Shown here: piece by piece, positions 17,370 through 26,602 of the stretch
Position numbering within the stretch: the stretch's first letter is position 1
Layout of the letters: each line of letters opens with the position of its first letter
Origin: Caviibacter sp963550915
GTDB lineage: Bacteria; Fusobacteriota; Fusobacteriia; Fusobacteriales; Leptotrichiaceae
NCBI GenBank assembly: GCA_963550915.1
Contig: CAUVEB010000006.1
Span: forward strand, 26,113 to 90,112
Direction of reading: 5' to 3'
Length of the DNA stretch: 64,000 nt
The notes under the pieces: model-generated
Seen by the model: the letters and a program-made list of their open reading frames with translations, nothing else
Told to the model about the DNA's origin: nothing
The model's database searches: none
Program-made: the position numbers and the translations under genes

Positions 17370-19508
17370 ATGTCGAAAAACAATTCAAAAGCTTTTGAAT
17401 TATTGCAAAAAATGAGTAAATCATTTTTCTTACCAATTTCAATTTTACCTTTTGCAGGTATATTTTTAGGGATAGGTGCATCATTCACTAATCCTGCAAA
17501 TATAAAAAGTTTAGGGCTTGAAACAATTTTAGCTGATGGAACATTTTTAAATATACTTTTAAAAATATTCACAGGAGTTGGAGAAGTTGTATTTGGGAAT
17601 TTACCTTTATTTTTTGCTATAGCCGTAGCTATAGGACTTGCTAGACAAAGTAAAGAAGTTGCTGCTATGTCATCAGCAGTTTCATATTTAGTAATGAATA
17701 TTACTGTTAATAAATTACTAGTTAATAGTGGTAAAATACTTGCAGATGGTAGCGTAAGACCTGATATTCCGCTTGGTTCAATCACTTCAGTTCTTGGGAT
17801 ACAATCACTACAAATTGGTGTTTTTGGTGGAATAATTGTTGGTATGGTTGTGGCATATTTACATAATAGATATTATAAAATTGAATTACCTTCAGCACTT
17901 TCATTTTTTGGAGGAACTAAATTTATACCGATAATTTCAATAGTATTTGGTGTTTTTTTAGGAATGTTTTTTTACATATTTTGGCCTTTTATACAAATTG
18001 GTATAAGTAAGCTTGGAAATATTGTAATTAATTCAGGATATTTAGGAACTTTCATATTTGGTGCGACAGAACGTGGACTTATACCTTTTGGTCTTCATCA
18101 TGCATTTTATTTACCAATTTGGACTACTGAATTAGGTGGTTCAATGGAAGTAGCAGGTAAGGTAGTATCAGGTGCACAAAGTATATATTTTGCACAATTA
18201 CAAGATCCAGCAACAACAAAATTTTCAATTAATGCTGTTAGATTTTTAGTAGGTAAATATCCGTTTATGATGGGTGGACTTCCAGGTGCAGCACTTGCGA
18301 TGTATCACTGTGTTCCTAAGGAAAATAGAAAAAAAGTTAAAGGTCTTTATCTAGGTGCAGGACTTACAACATTCTTAACAGGTATAACTGAACCTATAGA
18401 ATTTACTTTCTTATTTTTATCACCATTATTATTTGTGATTCACGTTATTTGTGCAGGATTTTCTTTCTTAGCGTGTCATGTTCTAAATATTGCAGTAGGA
18501 ACAACTTTCTCAGATGGACTTATTGATTTTACAATGTTTGGACTACTTCAAGGTGTGCAAAAAACAAATTGGCCATATTTAGTATTACTTATGTTAGTTT
18601 ATTTTGTAATATACTATGCAATGTTTAAATATCTAATAATTAAATGGGATGTTAAAGTTCCAGGTAGAGATAATGAAGAAACAAAACTATATACTAAAGC
18701 TGATTATCTTGCAAAAAATGCAGATAACAAAGAAGATTTAATTTCAGAATTAATAATAAAAGGATTAGGTGGAAGAAATAATATACTTGATTTAGATAAT
18801 TGTGCAACAAGATTAAGAGTAAGTGTTGTAGACGGAAGTTTAGCAGATGAAAATATCCTAAAAGCAACAGGTGCAAGCGGAGTATTAAAAAGAAATACTG
18901 CTATTCAAGTAATATATGGACCTAGAGTATCAATAGTTAAATCAAATTTAGATGATTATATGAGTACTCATTTAGAAGATATTGAAATATCAGACAAAGA
19001 TTTTAAAGAAATAAAAAGTGAAAGAGAACTTCCTAAAGAAAGACAAGTAAAATGTGACTTAGTAGTTCCGGTTAATGGTAAATTATTATGTATAAATAAA
19101 TGTAGTGATGAAGGATTTAGTAAAAAAATGTTAGGTGATGGATGTGTTCTAATACCTAAAGACGGTAATGTATATTCTCCGGTTAATGGTGAAATAACTA
19201 TTATATCAGATACAAAACATGCAATATCAATATATACAGAAACAGGAGAAGAACTTCTTGTTCACATGGGTCTTGACACAGTTAACATGAATGGAGAACC
19301 ATTTGATATTTTTGTTAATGTAGGAGATAAAGTTGAAAAAGGTCAAAAAATAGCTCATATTGATTTAGATAAAATAAAAGAAAAAGGATATAGCACTGAA
19401 ATAATATTTTCATATCCTGAGCTAGATGATGAAACTTATTTCGTTGATGTAAAAGAAGGAGAAGTTCAAGTAGGAGACAAAGATAAAATAACAATTAATA
19501 AGAAATAA
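17370..19508 (+). CDS. Glucose-family PTS EIICBA transporter
   Basis: A single chain of 712 residues. The EIIC glucose/maltose/N-acetylglucosamine-type membrane domain covers about residues 1-425. It contains the ERGLIPFGLHHAFYLP segment and the conserved GITEPIEF near 338. An EIIB domain has its phospho-cysteine at Cys478 (DLDNCATRLRVSV), and a C-terminal EIIA has the phospho-histidine His632 (LLVHMGLDTVNM) with partner His617. It takes up and phosphorylates a hexose-like substrate using HPr. The glycyl-radical enzyme and aldolase beside it suggest an anhydrosugar such as 1,5-anhydroglucitol rather than plain glucose. GGGGG precedes the ATG, and the gene has its own operator-overlapped promoter. 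Confidence 0.93.
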   Translation: MSKNNSKAFELLQKMSKSFFLPISILPFAGIFLGIGASFTNPANIKSLGLETILADGTFLNILLKIFTGVGEVVFGNLPLFFAIAVAIGLARQSKEVAAMSSAVSYLVMNITVNKLLVNSGKILADGSVRPDIPLGSITSVLGIQSLQIGVFGGIIVGMVVAYLHNRYYKIELPSALSFFGGTKFIPIISIVFGVFLGMFFYIFWPFIQIGISKLGNIVINSGYLGTFIFGATERGLIPFGLHHAFYLPIWTTELGGSMEVAGKVVSGAQSIYFAQLQDPATTKFSINAVRFLVGKYPFMMGGLPGAALAMYHCVPKENRKKVKGLYLGAGLTTFLTGITEPIEFTFLFLSPLLFVIHVICAGFSFLACHVLNIAVGTTFSDGLIDFTMFGLLQGVQKTNWPYLVLLMLVYFVIYYAMFKYLIIKWDVKVPGRDNEETKLYTKADYLAKNADNKEDLISELIIKGLGGRNNILDLDNCATRLRVSVVDGSLADENILKATGASGVLKRNTAIQVIYGPRVSIVKSNLDDYMSTHLEDIEISDKDFKEIKSERELPKERQVKCDLVVPVNGKLLCINKCSDEGFSKKMLGDGCVLIPKDGNVYSPVNGEITIISDTKHAISIYTETGEELLVHMGLDTVNMNGEPFDIFVNVGDKVEKGQKIAHIDLDKIKEKGYSTEIIFSYPELDDETYFVDVKEGEVQVGDKDKITINKK

Positions 19509-19524
19509 ACTCTAACGGTTTGAA

Positions 19525-19553
19525 TTGACATAATTAAAACTTAATTATATACT
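19525..19553 (+). promoter_or_regulatory. Promoter of the deoR-GRE-aldolase operon
   Basis: TTGACA (19525-19530), 17 bases, TATACT (19548-19553). An ATTGACA element overlaps the -35, similar to the ATTGAAA repeats upstream. Confidence 0.85.
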
Positions 19554-19580
19554 TGTTTCATAATAATATAAAAGAAAGAA

Positions 19581-20336
19581 GTGTTTTTAGTGAAAAGAAA
19601 GGATCAGATTTTAGAATTAATAGTATCAGAAGGGAAAATATCAGTTGTAGATTTAGCAAATAAAATGAATGTATCTCAAGTTACAATAAGAAAAGATCTA
19701 GATTATCTAGCTGCAAAAGGACTTATAACAAGAGAATATGGTTATGCTCTTACTTTGAGTAATGATGATATATCAAACAGACTTATACATAATTATTCTA
19801 CAAAATTGAAAATAGCTAAACTCGCTGCACAAGCAGTTTCAGACGGTGAAATTATAATGATAGAATCAGGATCTACTTGTGCACTACTAGCTGAAGAATT
19901 ATGTAAAACAAAGAAAAATATAAAGATAATTACAAATTCAATATTTATAGCTAATTTCCTAAGAGAATACAAAAATGTTGATATAACAATTTTAGGTGGA
20001 GAATTTCAAAGTGTTTCACAAGTAAATACAGGACCTATAACAAGACTATGTGCTGAGCAATATATGGTTGATAAGTTATTTGTTGGTGTAGATGGATTTG
20101 ATGAAAATTATGGATTCTTTGGTGCTGATATTTTAAGAACATATGCGGTAAAAGATATGGCAAACTGTGCTAAAAAAGTTATTATTTTGACAATATCTGA
20201 TAAATTTAAAGAAAGAGGATTAGTTAAATTATTCAAACCTGAAGAAGTATATGCAGTGTATTCAGATTGCTTGACTTGTGAAAATATAATAGAATTTTTA
20301 AAGGACAAAAACGTAAAAGTGAACATTGCAAAATAA
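19581..20336 (+). CDS. DeoR-family transcriptional repressor
   Basis: The 251 residues have an N-terminal winged HTH, with the recognition segment VSQVTIRKDLDYLAAKGLITREYGYA near residues 30-56. A DeoR C-terminal sensor domain of the isomerase-like fold follows, with the diagnostic IESGSTCALLAEEL near 95 and KLFVGVDGFDENYGF near 168. Such proteins usually respond to a sugar phosphate. It leads the operon with the glycyl radical enzyme and aldolase, and the phased ATTGAAA repeats in three nearby promoters are its most likely targets. The start is GTG at 19581; a second in-frame GTG at 19590 is possible, and the ribosome site is weak. Confidence 0.9.
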   Translation: MFLVKRKDQILELIVSEGKISVVDLANKMNVSQVTIRKDLDYLAAKGLITREYGYALTLSNDDISNRLIHNYSTKLKIAKLAAQAVSDGEIIMIESGSTCALLAEELCKTKKNIKIITNSIFIANFLREYKNVDITILGGEFQSVSQVNTGPITRLCAEQYMVDKLFVGVDGFDENYGFFGADILRTYAVKDMANCAKKVIILTISDKFKERGLVKLFKPEEVYAVYSDCLTCENIIEFLKDKNVKVNIAK

Positions 20337-20345
20337 TAAGGAGGA

Positions 20346-22763
20346 ATGATGAGTAGCAATTATTTTGGAAATTTGACAGACAGAATGAATAAATATAGAG
20401 AAGATGTTCTTAAAACAAAAAGAATGGTATGTGTTGAAAGAGCAATTTATACGACTGAGGCGTACGAGAAATATATGGCAATGCCATTAGCAATAAAAAG
20501 AGCTAAAATGTTAGAAAATATACTTGAAAATATGAGTATATATATCGAGGACGAAAGCCTTTTAGCTGGAAATCAGGCATCTTCAAATTGTGCAGCTCCG
20601 ATATTTCCAGAGTATGCGATGGACTGGGTAATAGATGAACTTGATAAATTTGAAAAAAGAGATGGAGACGTTTTTTATATCACTGAAGAAAATAAACAAA
20701 TACTAAGAGATATAGCACCATTTTGGAAGGGTAAAACTGTAAAAGAAATTGCACTTGCATCTATGCCTGACGAAAGCAGATTATTTTATGATTTAGGTAT
20801 AATAAAAGCTGAAGGTAATATTACAGCTGGAGACGCACATTTATCTGTAAATTATTCAAGACTTATCAGAGAAGGGCTTGAGAGTTTTGAAAAACAAACA
20901 CTTGAAGCTATGGCTAAACTTGATATTTCTACATATGAAAATCAAGAAAAAATGCATTTTTATAAAGGTATATTAATAACAATTTCTGCAACTATAAAAT
21001 TTGCTAAAAGATATGCTGATTTAGCAAAAGAATTAATGAATAAGACTAGTTGTGAAAAAAGAAAAGAAGAATTATTAAGAATAGCTAAAACACTTGAAAA
21101 AGTGCCATATAAACCAGCAGAGAATTTTTTTGAAGCAGTTCAATCAATATGGCTTGTGCACTTAGTTTTACAAATTGAAAGTAATGGACATTCGCTTTCT
21201 TATGGTAGAATGGATCAATACTTATATGATTTTTATATAAAAGATATTAAATCAAATGTTATCACTGAAGAAGAAGCTATAGAATTATTATCTAATTTAT
21301 GGATAAAAACATATACAATAAATAAGATAAGATCATGGAGCCATACACAATATTCAGCAGGAAGTCCACTTTATCAAAATGTTACTATAGGTGGTCAAAC
21401 TGTAGATAAAAAAGATGCTGTAAATGAACTTAGTTATGCGATAATAAAATCTGATGCTAGAGTTCATTTACCACAACCGAATTTAACTATTAGATATCAT
21501 GCGGGACTTGATGATAGATTCATGAAAGAAGCAATAGAGCTTATGAAACTTGGAACTGGAATGCCAGCTTTTAATTCAGATGAGATAATTATCCCATCTT
21601 TAATAGATAAAGGGGTTTCTGTAGAAGATGCGTATAATTATAGTGCTATAGGTTGTGTTGAAGTGGCAGTACCTGCAAAATGGGGATATAGATGTACAGG
21701 AATGAGTTTCTTAAATTATCCAAAAGTACTTTTAATTGCCATGAATGATGGTATTGATCCAAAAACAGGTAAAAAACTTATGGAAGGTACAGGTAAGTTT
21801 ACAGATTATACAAGTTATGATGATATGAAAAAAGCATGGGATAACATAATAAAACAATTTACGAGAGAACAAGTTATAATGGATACTTCAGTTGATAGAA
21901 CACTTGAAAAAACAACTATGGACGTTTTATGTTCTGCACTTGTAGATGATTGTATTGATAGAGGTTTAAGCTTAAAAGAAGGTGGAGCAGTATATGATAT
22001 GATTTCAGACCTTCAAGTTGGTATAGCGAATTTAGCAGATTCATTGTCTTGTATAAAAAAATGTGTGTTTGAAGATAAAAGTATAACACCATCAGAATTA
22101 TGGGATGCCCTTATGAACAATTTTGAAGGTGAAAAAGGTTCAAAAGTAAGAAGAATACTTCTTGATAATCCACATAAATATGGAAATGATGATGATTATG
22201 TTGATAGTCTTATAAGAGAAGCATATGATTCACATATAGTTGAAATAAAAAAATATAAAAATACTAGATATGGCAGAGGTCCTATTGGAGGAAACTATTA
22301 TGCTGGAACATCTTCTATTTCAGCAAATGTAGGTCAAGGACTTGGAACACTTGCAACTCCTGACGGAAGACTTGCTGGTGAACCTTTAGCAGAAGGATGT
22401 GCACCTTGTCATAATGCAGATATAAACGGTCCTACTGCAGTATTTAAAACAATTTCAAAATTACCTGTCATGGATATAACAGGTGGAATACTTTTAAATC
22501 AAAAAGTTAATCCACAAACAATTTCTAATGAAGAAGATAAAATGAAACTTATCATGTTAATTAGAACATTTTTTGACAGACTTAAAGGTTTTCATGTTCA
22601 ATACAATGTTGTTTCAAGAGAAACATTAAAAGATGCACAAATAAATCCTGATAAACATAGAGATTTAATAGTAAGGGTAGCAGGATATTCAGCATTTTTC
22701 AATGTGTTATCTAAAAAAACACAAGATGACATAATAGAAAGAACAGAACAAACATTGAACTAA
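20346..22763 (+). CDS. Glycyl radical enzyme, PflD/YbiW type (candidate anhydrosugar-phosphate lyase)
   Basis: The 805 residues contain the active-site cysteine Cys437 followed by Glu439 (SAIGCVEVAVPAKW), the C-X-E pattern of dehydratase/C-O lyase members. The C-terminal glycyl radical loop is RVAGYSAFF, with Gly780 as radical carrier. SNGHSLSYGRMDQYLY near 280 is also typical of the PflD/glycerol-dehydratase branch, not of pyruvate formate-lyase (which has CC). E. coli YbiW and PflD have been reported to open 1,5-anhydroglucitol-6-P and 1,5-anhydromannitol-6-P to 1-deoxyfructose-6-P. The adjacent aldolase and PTS support that role here. Start ATG at 20346 or 20349; AAGGAGG is immediately upstream, and the second ATG is better spaced. 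Confidence 0.9.
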   Translation: MMSSNYFGNLTDRMNKYREDVLKTKRMVCVERAIYTTEAYEKYMAMPLAIKRAKMLENILENMSIYIEDESLLAGNQASSNCAAPIFPEYAMDWVIDELDKFEKRDGDVFYITEENKQILRDIAPFWKGKTVKEIALASMPDESRLFYDLGIIKAEGNITAGDAHLSVNYSRLIREGLESFEKQTLEAMAKLDISTYENQEKMHFYKGILITISATIKFAKRYADLAKELMNKTSCEKRKEELLRIAKTLEKVPYKPAENFFEAVQSIWLVHLVLQIESNGHSLSYGRMDQYLYDFYIKDIKSNVITEEEAIELLSNLWIKTYTINKIRSWSHTQYSAGSPLYQNVTIGGQTVDKKDAVNELSYAIIKSDARVHLPQPNLTIRYHAGLDDRFMKEAIELMKLGTGMPAFNSDEIIIPSLIDKGVSVEDAYNYSAIGCVEVAVPAKWGYRCTGMSFLNYPKVLLIAMNDGIDPKTGKKLMEGTGKFTDYTSYDDMKKAWDNIIKQFTREQVIMDTSVDRTLEKTTMDVLCSALVDDCIDRGLSLKEGGAVYDMISDLQVGIANLADSLSCIKKCVFEDKSITPSELWDALMNNFEGEKGSKVRRILLDNPHKYGNDDDYVDSLIREAYDSHIVEIKKYKNTRYGRGPIGGNYYAGTSSISANVGQGLGTLATPDGRLAGEPLAEGCAPCHNADINGPTAVFKTISKLPVMDITGGILLNQKVNPQTISNEEDKMKLIMLIRTFFDRLKGFHVQYNVVSRETLKDAQINPDKHRDLIVRVAGYSAFFNVLSKKTQDDIIERTEQTLN

Positions 22764-22776
22764 TTTTGGAGGAATA

Positions 22777-23430
22777 ATGTACATAGATACAGCGAATTTG
22801 GATGAAATAAAAAAAGCACTAAAAACTGGAATAGTAAAGGGAGTAACAACAAATCCTACAATTCTAAAAAAAGAAAATAAAAAAAGAGAAGAGCAAATAA
22901 AAGATATTATTTCTCTTGGAGTTAAAGAGTTATTTGTTCAACTTTTAGGAGAAACTTGTGATGAAATTATACAAGATTTTGAAAAAATAAAAAAAATTGA
23001 GGAAAAACTAAATTGCAAGTTAAGTTTAAAGGTCCCTATAAGTTTATCAGGACTTGAAGCAATATCTAAAATAAAAGTTGAAGATGAAAAAAGAATAGTT
23101 TTAGGAACAGCAATTTATTCTTCAGAACAGGCAATATTAGGAGCATTAGCGGGCTGTGATTATTTAGCACCATATGTAAATAGAATGCAAAATAATTCGA
23201 TTGACTCTATTAATGAAATAAAAAAAATAAGAAAATTTATTGATTTAAGAAATTTAAATACAAAAATATTGTCTGCAAGTTTTAAGAATTGTAATCAAGT
23301 AATTGATTCTCTTGTAAATGGGGCTCATACAGCAACTATACCATATGACATTTTAGTACAAATGGTAAATAAAGAGATTGCAATAAATGCAATAAAAGTT
23401 TTTAATGAAGATGGAAAAATAACAAAATAA
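22777..23430 (+). CDS. fsa: Fructose-6-phosphate aldolase-like (transaldolase family, FSA/TalC)
   Basis: A small TIM-barrel aldolase of 217 residues, the length of FSA rather than true transaldolase. The Schiff-base lysine is in LSLKVPIS near residue 86, with TTNPTILKK near 25 and YLAPYVNRM near 129. Family enzymes make or cleave aldols of hydroxyacetone or dihydroxyacetone with glyceraldehyde-3-phosphate; cleavage of 1-deoxyfructose-6-phosphate to hydroxyacetone and glyceraldehyde-3-phosphate would complete the pathway begun by the glycyl radical enzyme. It follows that gene by 13 bases with GGAGG before the ATG, and ends at a terminator. No GldA-type hydroxyacetone reductase is present in the window. 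Confidence 0.9.
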   Translation: MYIDTANLDEIKKALKTGIVKGVTTNPTILKKENKKREEQIKDIISLGVKELFVQLLGETCDEIIQDFEKIKKIEEKLNCKLSLKVPISLSGLEAISKIKVEDEKRIVLGTAIYSSEQAILGALAGCDYLAPYVNRMQNNSIDSINEIKKIRKFIDLRNLNTKILSASFKNCNQVIDSLVNGAHTATIPYDILVQMVNKEIAINAIKVFNEDGKITK

Positions 23431-23433
23431 AGT

Positions 23434-23458
23434 AAAGGCAACTGTTTAGTTGCCTTTT
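23434..23458 (+). terminator. Terminator after the aldolase gene
   Basis: AAAGGCAAC and GTTGCCTTT form a 9-bp stem with a six-base loop and end in four T. Confidence 0.82.
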
Positions 23459-23528
23459 AAAATATAAATTTTTTCAAATTATTCTTTTTTTTATATATTA
23501 ATGGTATAATAAAATGAGGTGATTAATT

Positions 23529-24362
23529 GTGAAAGCTTTAATTTTTCAATCAGATTTTGGTTTATGTGACGGAGCTGTTGCAGCTATGCATGGTGTTGCA
23601 TATAGTGAAGATCCAAATCTAAAAATTTACAATTTAACACACGACATACCACAATATGATATATGGGAAGCATCGTATAGACTTATACAATCAATCTCTT
23701 TTTGGCCTAGTGGTAGTGTTTTTGTGTCAGTAGTAGATCCTGGCGTTGGTAGTAGTAGAAGAAGTGTAGTTGCTAAAACTTCAACAGGACAATTAATTGT
23801 AACGCCTGATAACGGTACATTAACTCATGTAAAAAAAATGTTAGGTATTGAAGAAGTAAGATTACTTGAAGAAACTAAAAATCATTTACCTATAAAGGAC
23901 TTATCATATACTTTTCATGGAAGAGATGTATATGCATATACAGGAGCTAGACTTGCTTCTGGTAAGATAAAGTTTGAAGATATAGGTCCTAAAATGGGTG
24001 TATCTAGCGTTGTTGAATTGACAACTATAGCTCCTGAAATAGAAGATGATAGAATAATAGGTACTATAGATGTACTAGATGTAAGATATGGAAGTTTATG
24101 GTCAAATATACCATATGAATATTTTAAAAAAATGGGCATATCAGTAGGTGATAAAATTGAAGTTACAATAATGCATACTGATAGAGTACTATATCAAAAT
24201 TATGTAAGTTTTAAAACAAGCTTCTCGGATGTTAGAATAGGAGAGCCTTTAGTATATATAAATTCATTAAATAACATAGGTCTTGCAATAAATCAAGGAT
24301 CATTTGCTAAGGCATATAATATTAATACAGGAATAAACTGGAAAATATCATTTAAAAAGTAG
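23529..24362 (+). CDS. SAM hydroxide adenosyltransferase (SAM hydrolase, DUF62 family)
   Basis: The 277 residues open with the family motif FQSDFGLCDGAVAAMHGV. Further signatures are NLTHDIPQYDIWEASY near 37, VSVVDPGVGSSRR near 67, the nucleotide-contact TPDNGTL near 92 and FHGRDVYAY near 127. Family members hydrolyse S-adenosylmethionine to adenosine and methionine, or are related to halogenases. The chloride-site region is of the hydrolase type. The start is GTG at 23529 with GAGGTGA upstream. It is followed by the S, A and T components of an ECF transporter at intervals of 12 and 2 bases and an overlap, so the enzyme and transporter are one operon. Confidence 0.88.
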   Translation: MKALIFQSDFGLCDGAVAAMHGVAYSEDPNLKIYNLTHDIPQYDIWEASYRLIQSISFWPSGSVFVSVVDPGVGSSRRSVVAKTSTGQLIVTPDNGTLTHVKKMLGIEEVRLLEETKNHLPIKDLSYTFHGRDVYAYTGARLASGKIKFEDIGPKMGVSSVVELTTIAPEIEDDRIIGTIDVLDVRYGSLWSNIPYEYFKKMGISVGDKIEVTIMHTDRVLYQNYVSFKTSFSDVRIGEPLVYINSLNNIGLAINQGSFAKAYNINTGINWKISFKK

Positions 24363-24374
24363 AGGGGATATATT

Positions 24375-24923
24375 ATGAAATTACTTTCAATTAAAAAAAT
24401 AACTGCAATAGGAATAGGAACAGCACTATTTGTTGTATTATCTTATTTAATAATTCCAATAGGAATACCAAATACAAGTATACAACCAAGAATAGCGATT
24501 TTATCATTTTTTAGTATAGTTTTTGGACCTATAGTAGGTTTTTCAATAGGAATTTTAGGACATGCACTAGCAGATGCACTTCAATGGGGTTCAGTATGGT
24601 GGAGCTGGGTTATAGCAGACGGTATATTAGGATTATTAATAGGTCTATTTTATACTAAATTTGATATCGAAAATAAGGTGTTTGATATAAAGAATATGAT
24701 ATTATTTAATATTATTCAAATAGCATCAAATGTAGCTTGTTGGGTATTTATAGCACCAACACTAGATATATGGATGTATAGTGAACCTGCTAATAAAGTA
24801 TATATACAAGGAGTAGCTTCTGCGTTTGTAAATACAATAACTATATTAATGATAGGTACTATAATAGTAAAATATTATTCAAAGACTAAAGTAGGAAGCA
24901 ACAAACTGATTAAGGAAGATTAG
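24375..24923 (+). CDS. ECF transporter S component (UPF0397 / PF07155-like)
   Basis: A substrate-binding membrane subunit of 182 residues with about six hydrophobic segments. The stretches GIPNTSIQPRIAIL near 30, FGPIVGFSIGILGHALADAL near 55 and WWSWVIADGILGLLIG near 80 are typical of the UPF0397 group of S components, whose substrate is not settled. It sits between the SAM hydrolase gene and the dedicated ATPase/T genes, so it belongs to a group I (dedicated) ECF system. The substrate might be a nucleoside, methionine-related compound or vitamin; that is inference from the neighbour only. Confidence 0.85.
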   Translation: MKLLSIKKITAIGIGTALFVVLSYLIIPIGIPNTSIQPRIAILSFFSIVFGPIVGFSIGILGHALADALQWGSVWWSWVIADGILGLLIGLFYTKFDIENKVFDIKNMILFNIIQIASNVACWVFIAPTLDIWMYSEPANKVYIQGVASAFVNTITILMIGTIIVKYYSKTKVGSNKLIKED

Positions 24924-24925
24924 TA

Positions 24926-26602
24926 ATGAGAAAAATAATTGAATTTAAAGATTTTACTTTTAGTTACAAAAATAATAGTAGTCCTACTTTAAAAAATATA
25001 AATTTAGATATATATGAGGGTGAAAAAGTCCTTATAGTAGGTAAATCAGGTTGTGGGAAAAGTACGCTTGCAAAATGCATAAATAAATTGATACCAAAAG
25101 TATATAAAGGTGATATGAGCGGAGAAGTAAAAATAAATTCAAAAAACATAGGAACTATACTCCAAGATAGTAATAGTCAATTTGTAGGTATGAATGTTGC
25201 AGAAGATATAGCTTTTTCACTAGAAAATGATTGTGTATCTAAAAGTGAAATGAATGATATGGTAAAAAATATAAGTAAATTTGTTGATATGTCTAATTTT
25301 TTATCATCAAAACCACAAAATTTATCAGGTGGGCAAAAACAAAGAGTAGCTCTTGCTGGAGTTCTTGTGGATAGCTCAGATATACTTTTATTTGATGAGC
25401 CTCTTGCAAATTTAGATCCTAAAACAGGTGTTGATGCAATTAAACTTATAAACGATATTCATAAAAAAACAAATGCAACAACTATAATAATAGAGCATAG
25501 AATAGAAGATGTACTATTTATTGATATAGATAGAATAATTGTAATTGATGATGGACAAATAGTTGCAAATGGAAGTGTATACGACATACTATCTATGAAT
25601 ATACTTTCAAAAGTTGGTATAAGAGAGCCTTTATACTTACTTGCAATGAAATATAGTGGTGTTGATGTTAATAATATTACTAATGCAAGTAAACTTGATG
25701 ATATTGATGTTAATATATATAAAGATAATGTTATAAATTGGTATAAAAGTATAAAAATACCAGAAGAAAATATAGAAGAAGATGATCTACTAGTATTTTC
25801 AGATGTTTCATTTGCATATACAGATAAAAATGTTTTAAGTAATATTAATTTTAAAGTAAAAAAATCTGAAATGATAAGTATAGTAGGAAAAAATGGAGCA
25901 GGGAAGAGTACTATAGCCAAGTTAATATGTGGTTTTGAAAAAAATTATACAGGTAAAATATTAATAGACGGTAATGATATATCAAATCTTTCAATAAAAG
26001 AAAGAGGAGATATAATAGGCTATGTAATGCAAAATCCAAATCAAATGATATCTCAAAATTTAGTATATGATGAAGTTGCTTTTTCTCTTAGAGTAAAGGG
26101 TGAAAAAGAAGAACATATAACTAAAAAAGTTCATGATATACTTAAAGTTTGCGGTCTTTATCCATATAGAAATTGGCCTATAACATCTCTTAGTTATGGT
26201 CAGAAAAAAAGAGTTACTATAGCAAGTATACTTGTTACAAACCCTAAAATACTTATACTAGATGAACCTACAGCAGCCCAAGATTATACGCATTATCTTG
26301 AAATAATGGAGTTTGTTAAGAGTATAAATGAAAAATTAGGTATTACTATAATAATGATAACTCATGATATGCATTTAATGTTAGAATACACAAAAAGAGC
26401 TATAACTTTACTAGACGGTTTTGTAATTTCAGATGATAGTTGCATAAAAACATTATCAAACATTGATATTGTTAAAAAGGCAAATTTAAAAATACCGTCA
26501 TTATATGATTTAGCAAAAAAAATAGATGTTGATGAATATAGCTTTGTTTATAATTTCATAATCTATGAAAGAGGATTAAAATATGAGAATATTCGGGTAT
26601 GA
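24926..26602 (+). CDS. ECF transporter ATPase, two fused ABC domains
   Basis: The 558 residues contain two complete ABC cassettes: Walker A VGKSGCGKSTLAK near 37 and VGKNGAGKSTIAK near 318; signatures LSGGQKQRVAL near 133 and LSYGQKKRVTI near 420; and Walker B LLFDEPLANLDP and LILDEPTAAQDY. This is the EcfA1-EcfA2 fusion seen in YkoD/CbiO-type systems. The second signature has Y in place of the first G. It starts 2 bases after the S-component stop and overlaps the start of the T component by 20 bases, ensuring coupled synthesis. Confidence 0.93.
   Translation: MRKIIEFKDFTFSYKNNSSPTLKNINLDIYEGEKVLIVGKSGCGKSTLAKCINKLIPKVYKGDMSGEVKINSKNIGTILQDSNSQFVGMNVAEDIAFSLENDCVSKSEMNDMVKNISKFVDMSNFLSSKPQNLSGGQKQRVALAGVLVDSSDILLFDEPLANLDPKTGVDAIKLINDIHKKTNATTIIIEHRIEDVLFIDIDRIIVIDDGQIVANGSVYDILSMNILSKVGIREPLYLLAMKYSGVDVNNITNASKLDDIDVNIYKDNVINWYKSIKIPEENIEEDDLLVFSDVSFAYTDKNVLSNINFKVKKSEMISIVGKNGAGKSTIAKLICGFEKNYTGKILIDGNDISNLSIKERGDIIGYVMQNPNQMISQNLVYDEVAFSLRVKGEKEEHITKKVHDILKVCGLYPYRNWPITSLSYGQKKRVTIASILVTNPKILILDEPTAAQDYTHYLEIMEFVKSINEKLGITIIMITHDMHLMLEYTKRAITLLDGFVISDDSCIKTLSNIDIVKKANLKIPSLYDLAKKIDVDEYSFVYNFIIYERGLKYENIRV

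Noticed and set aside
20346..22763. Pyruvate formate-lyase
   Set aside because: The active site has a single Cys followed by V-E, not the adjacent Cys-Cys of PFL, and the neighbours are a PTS and an aldolase.
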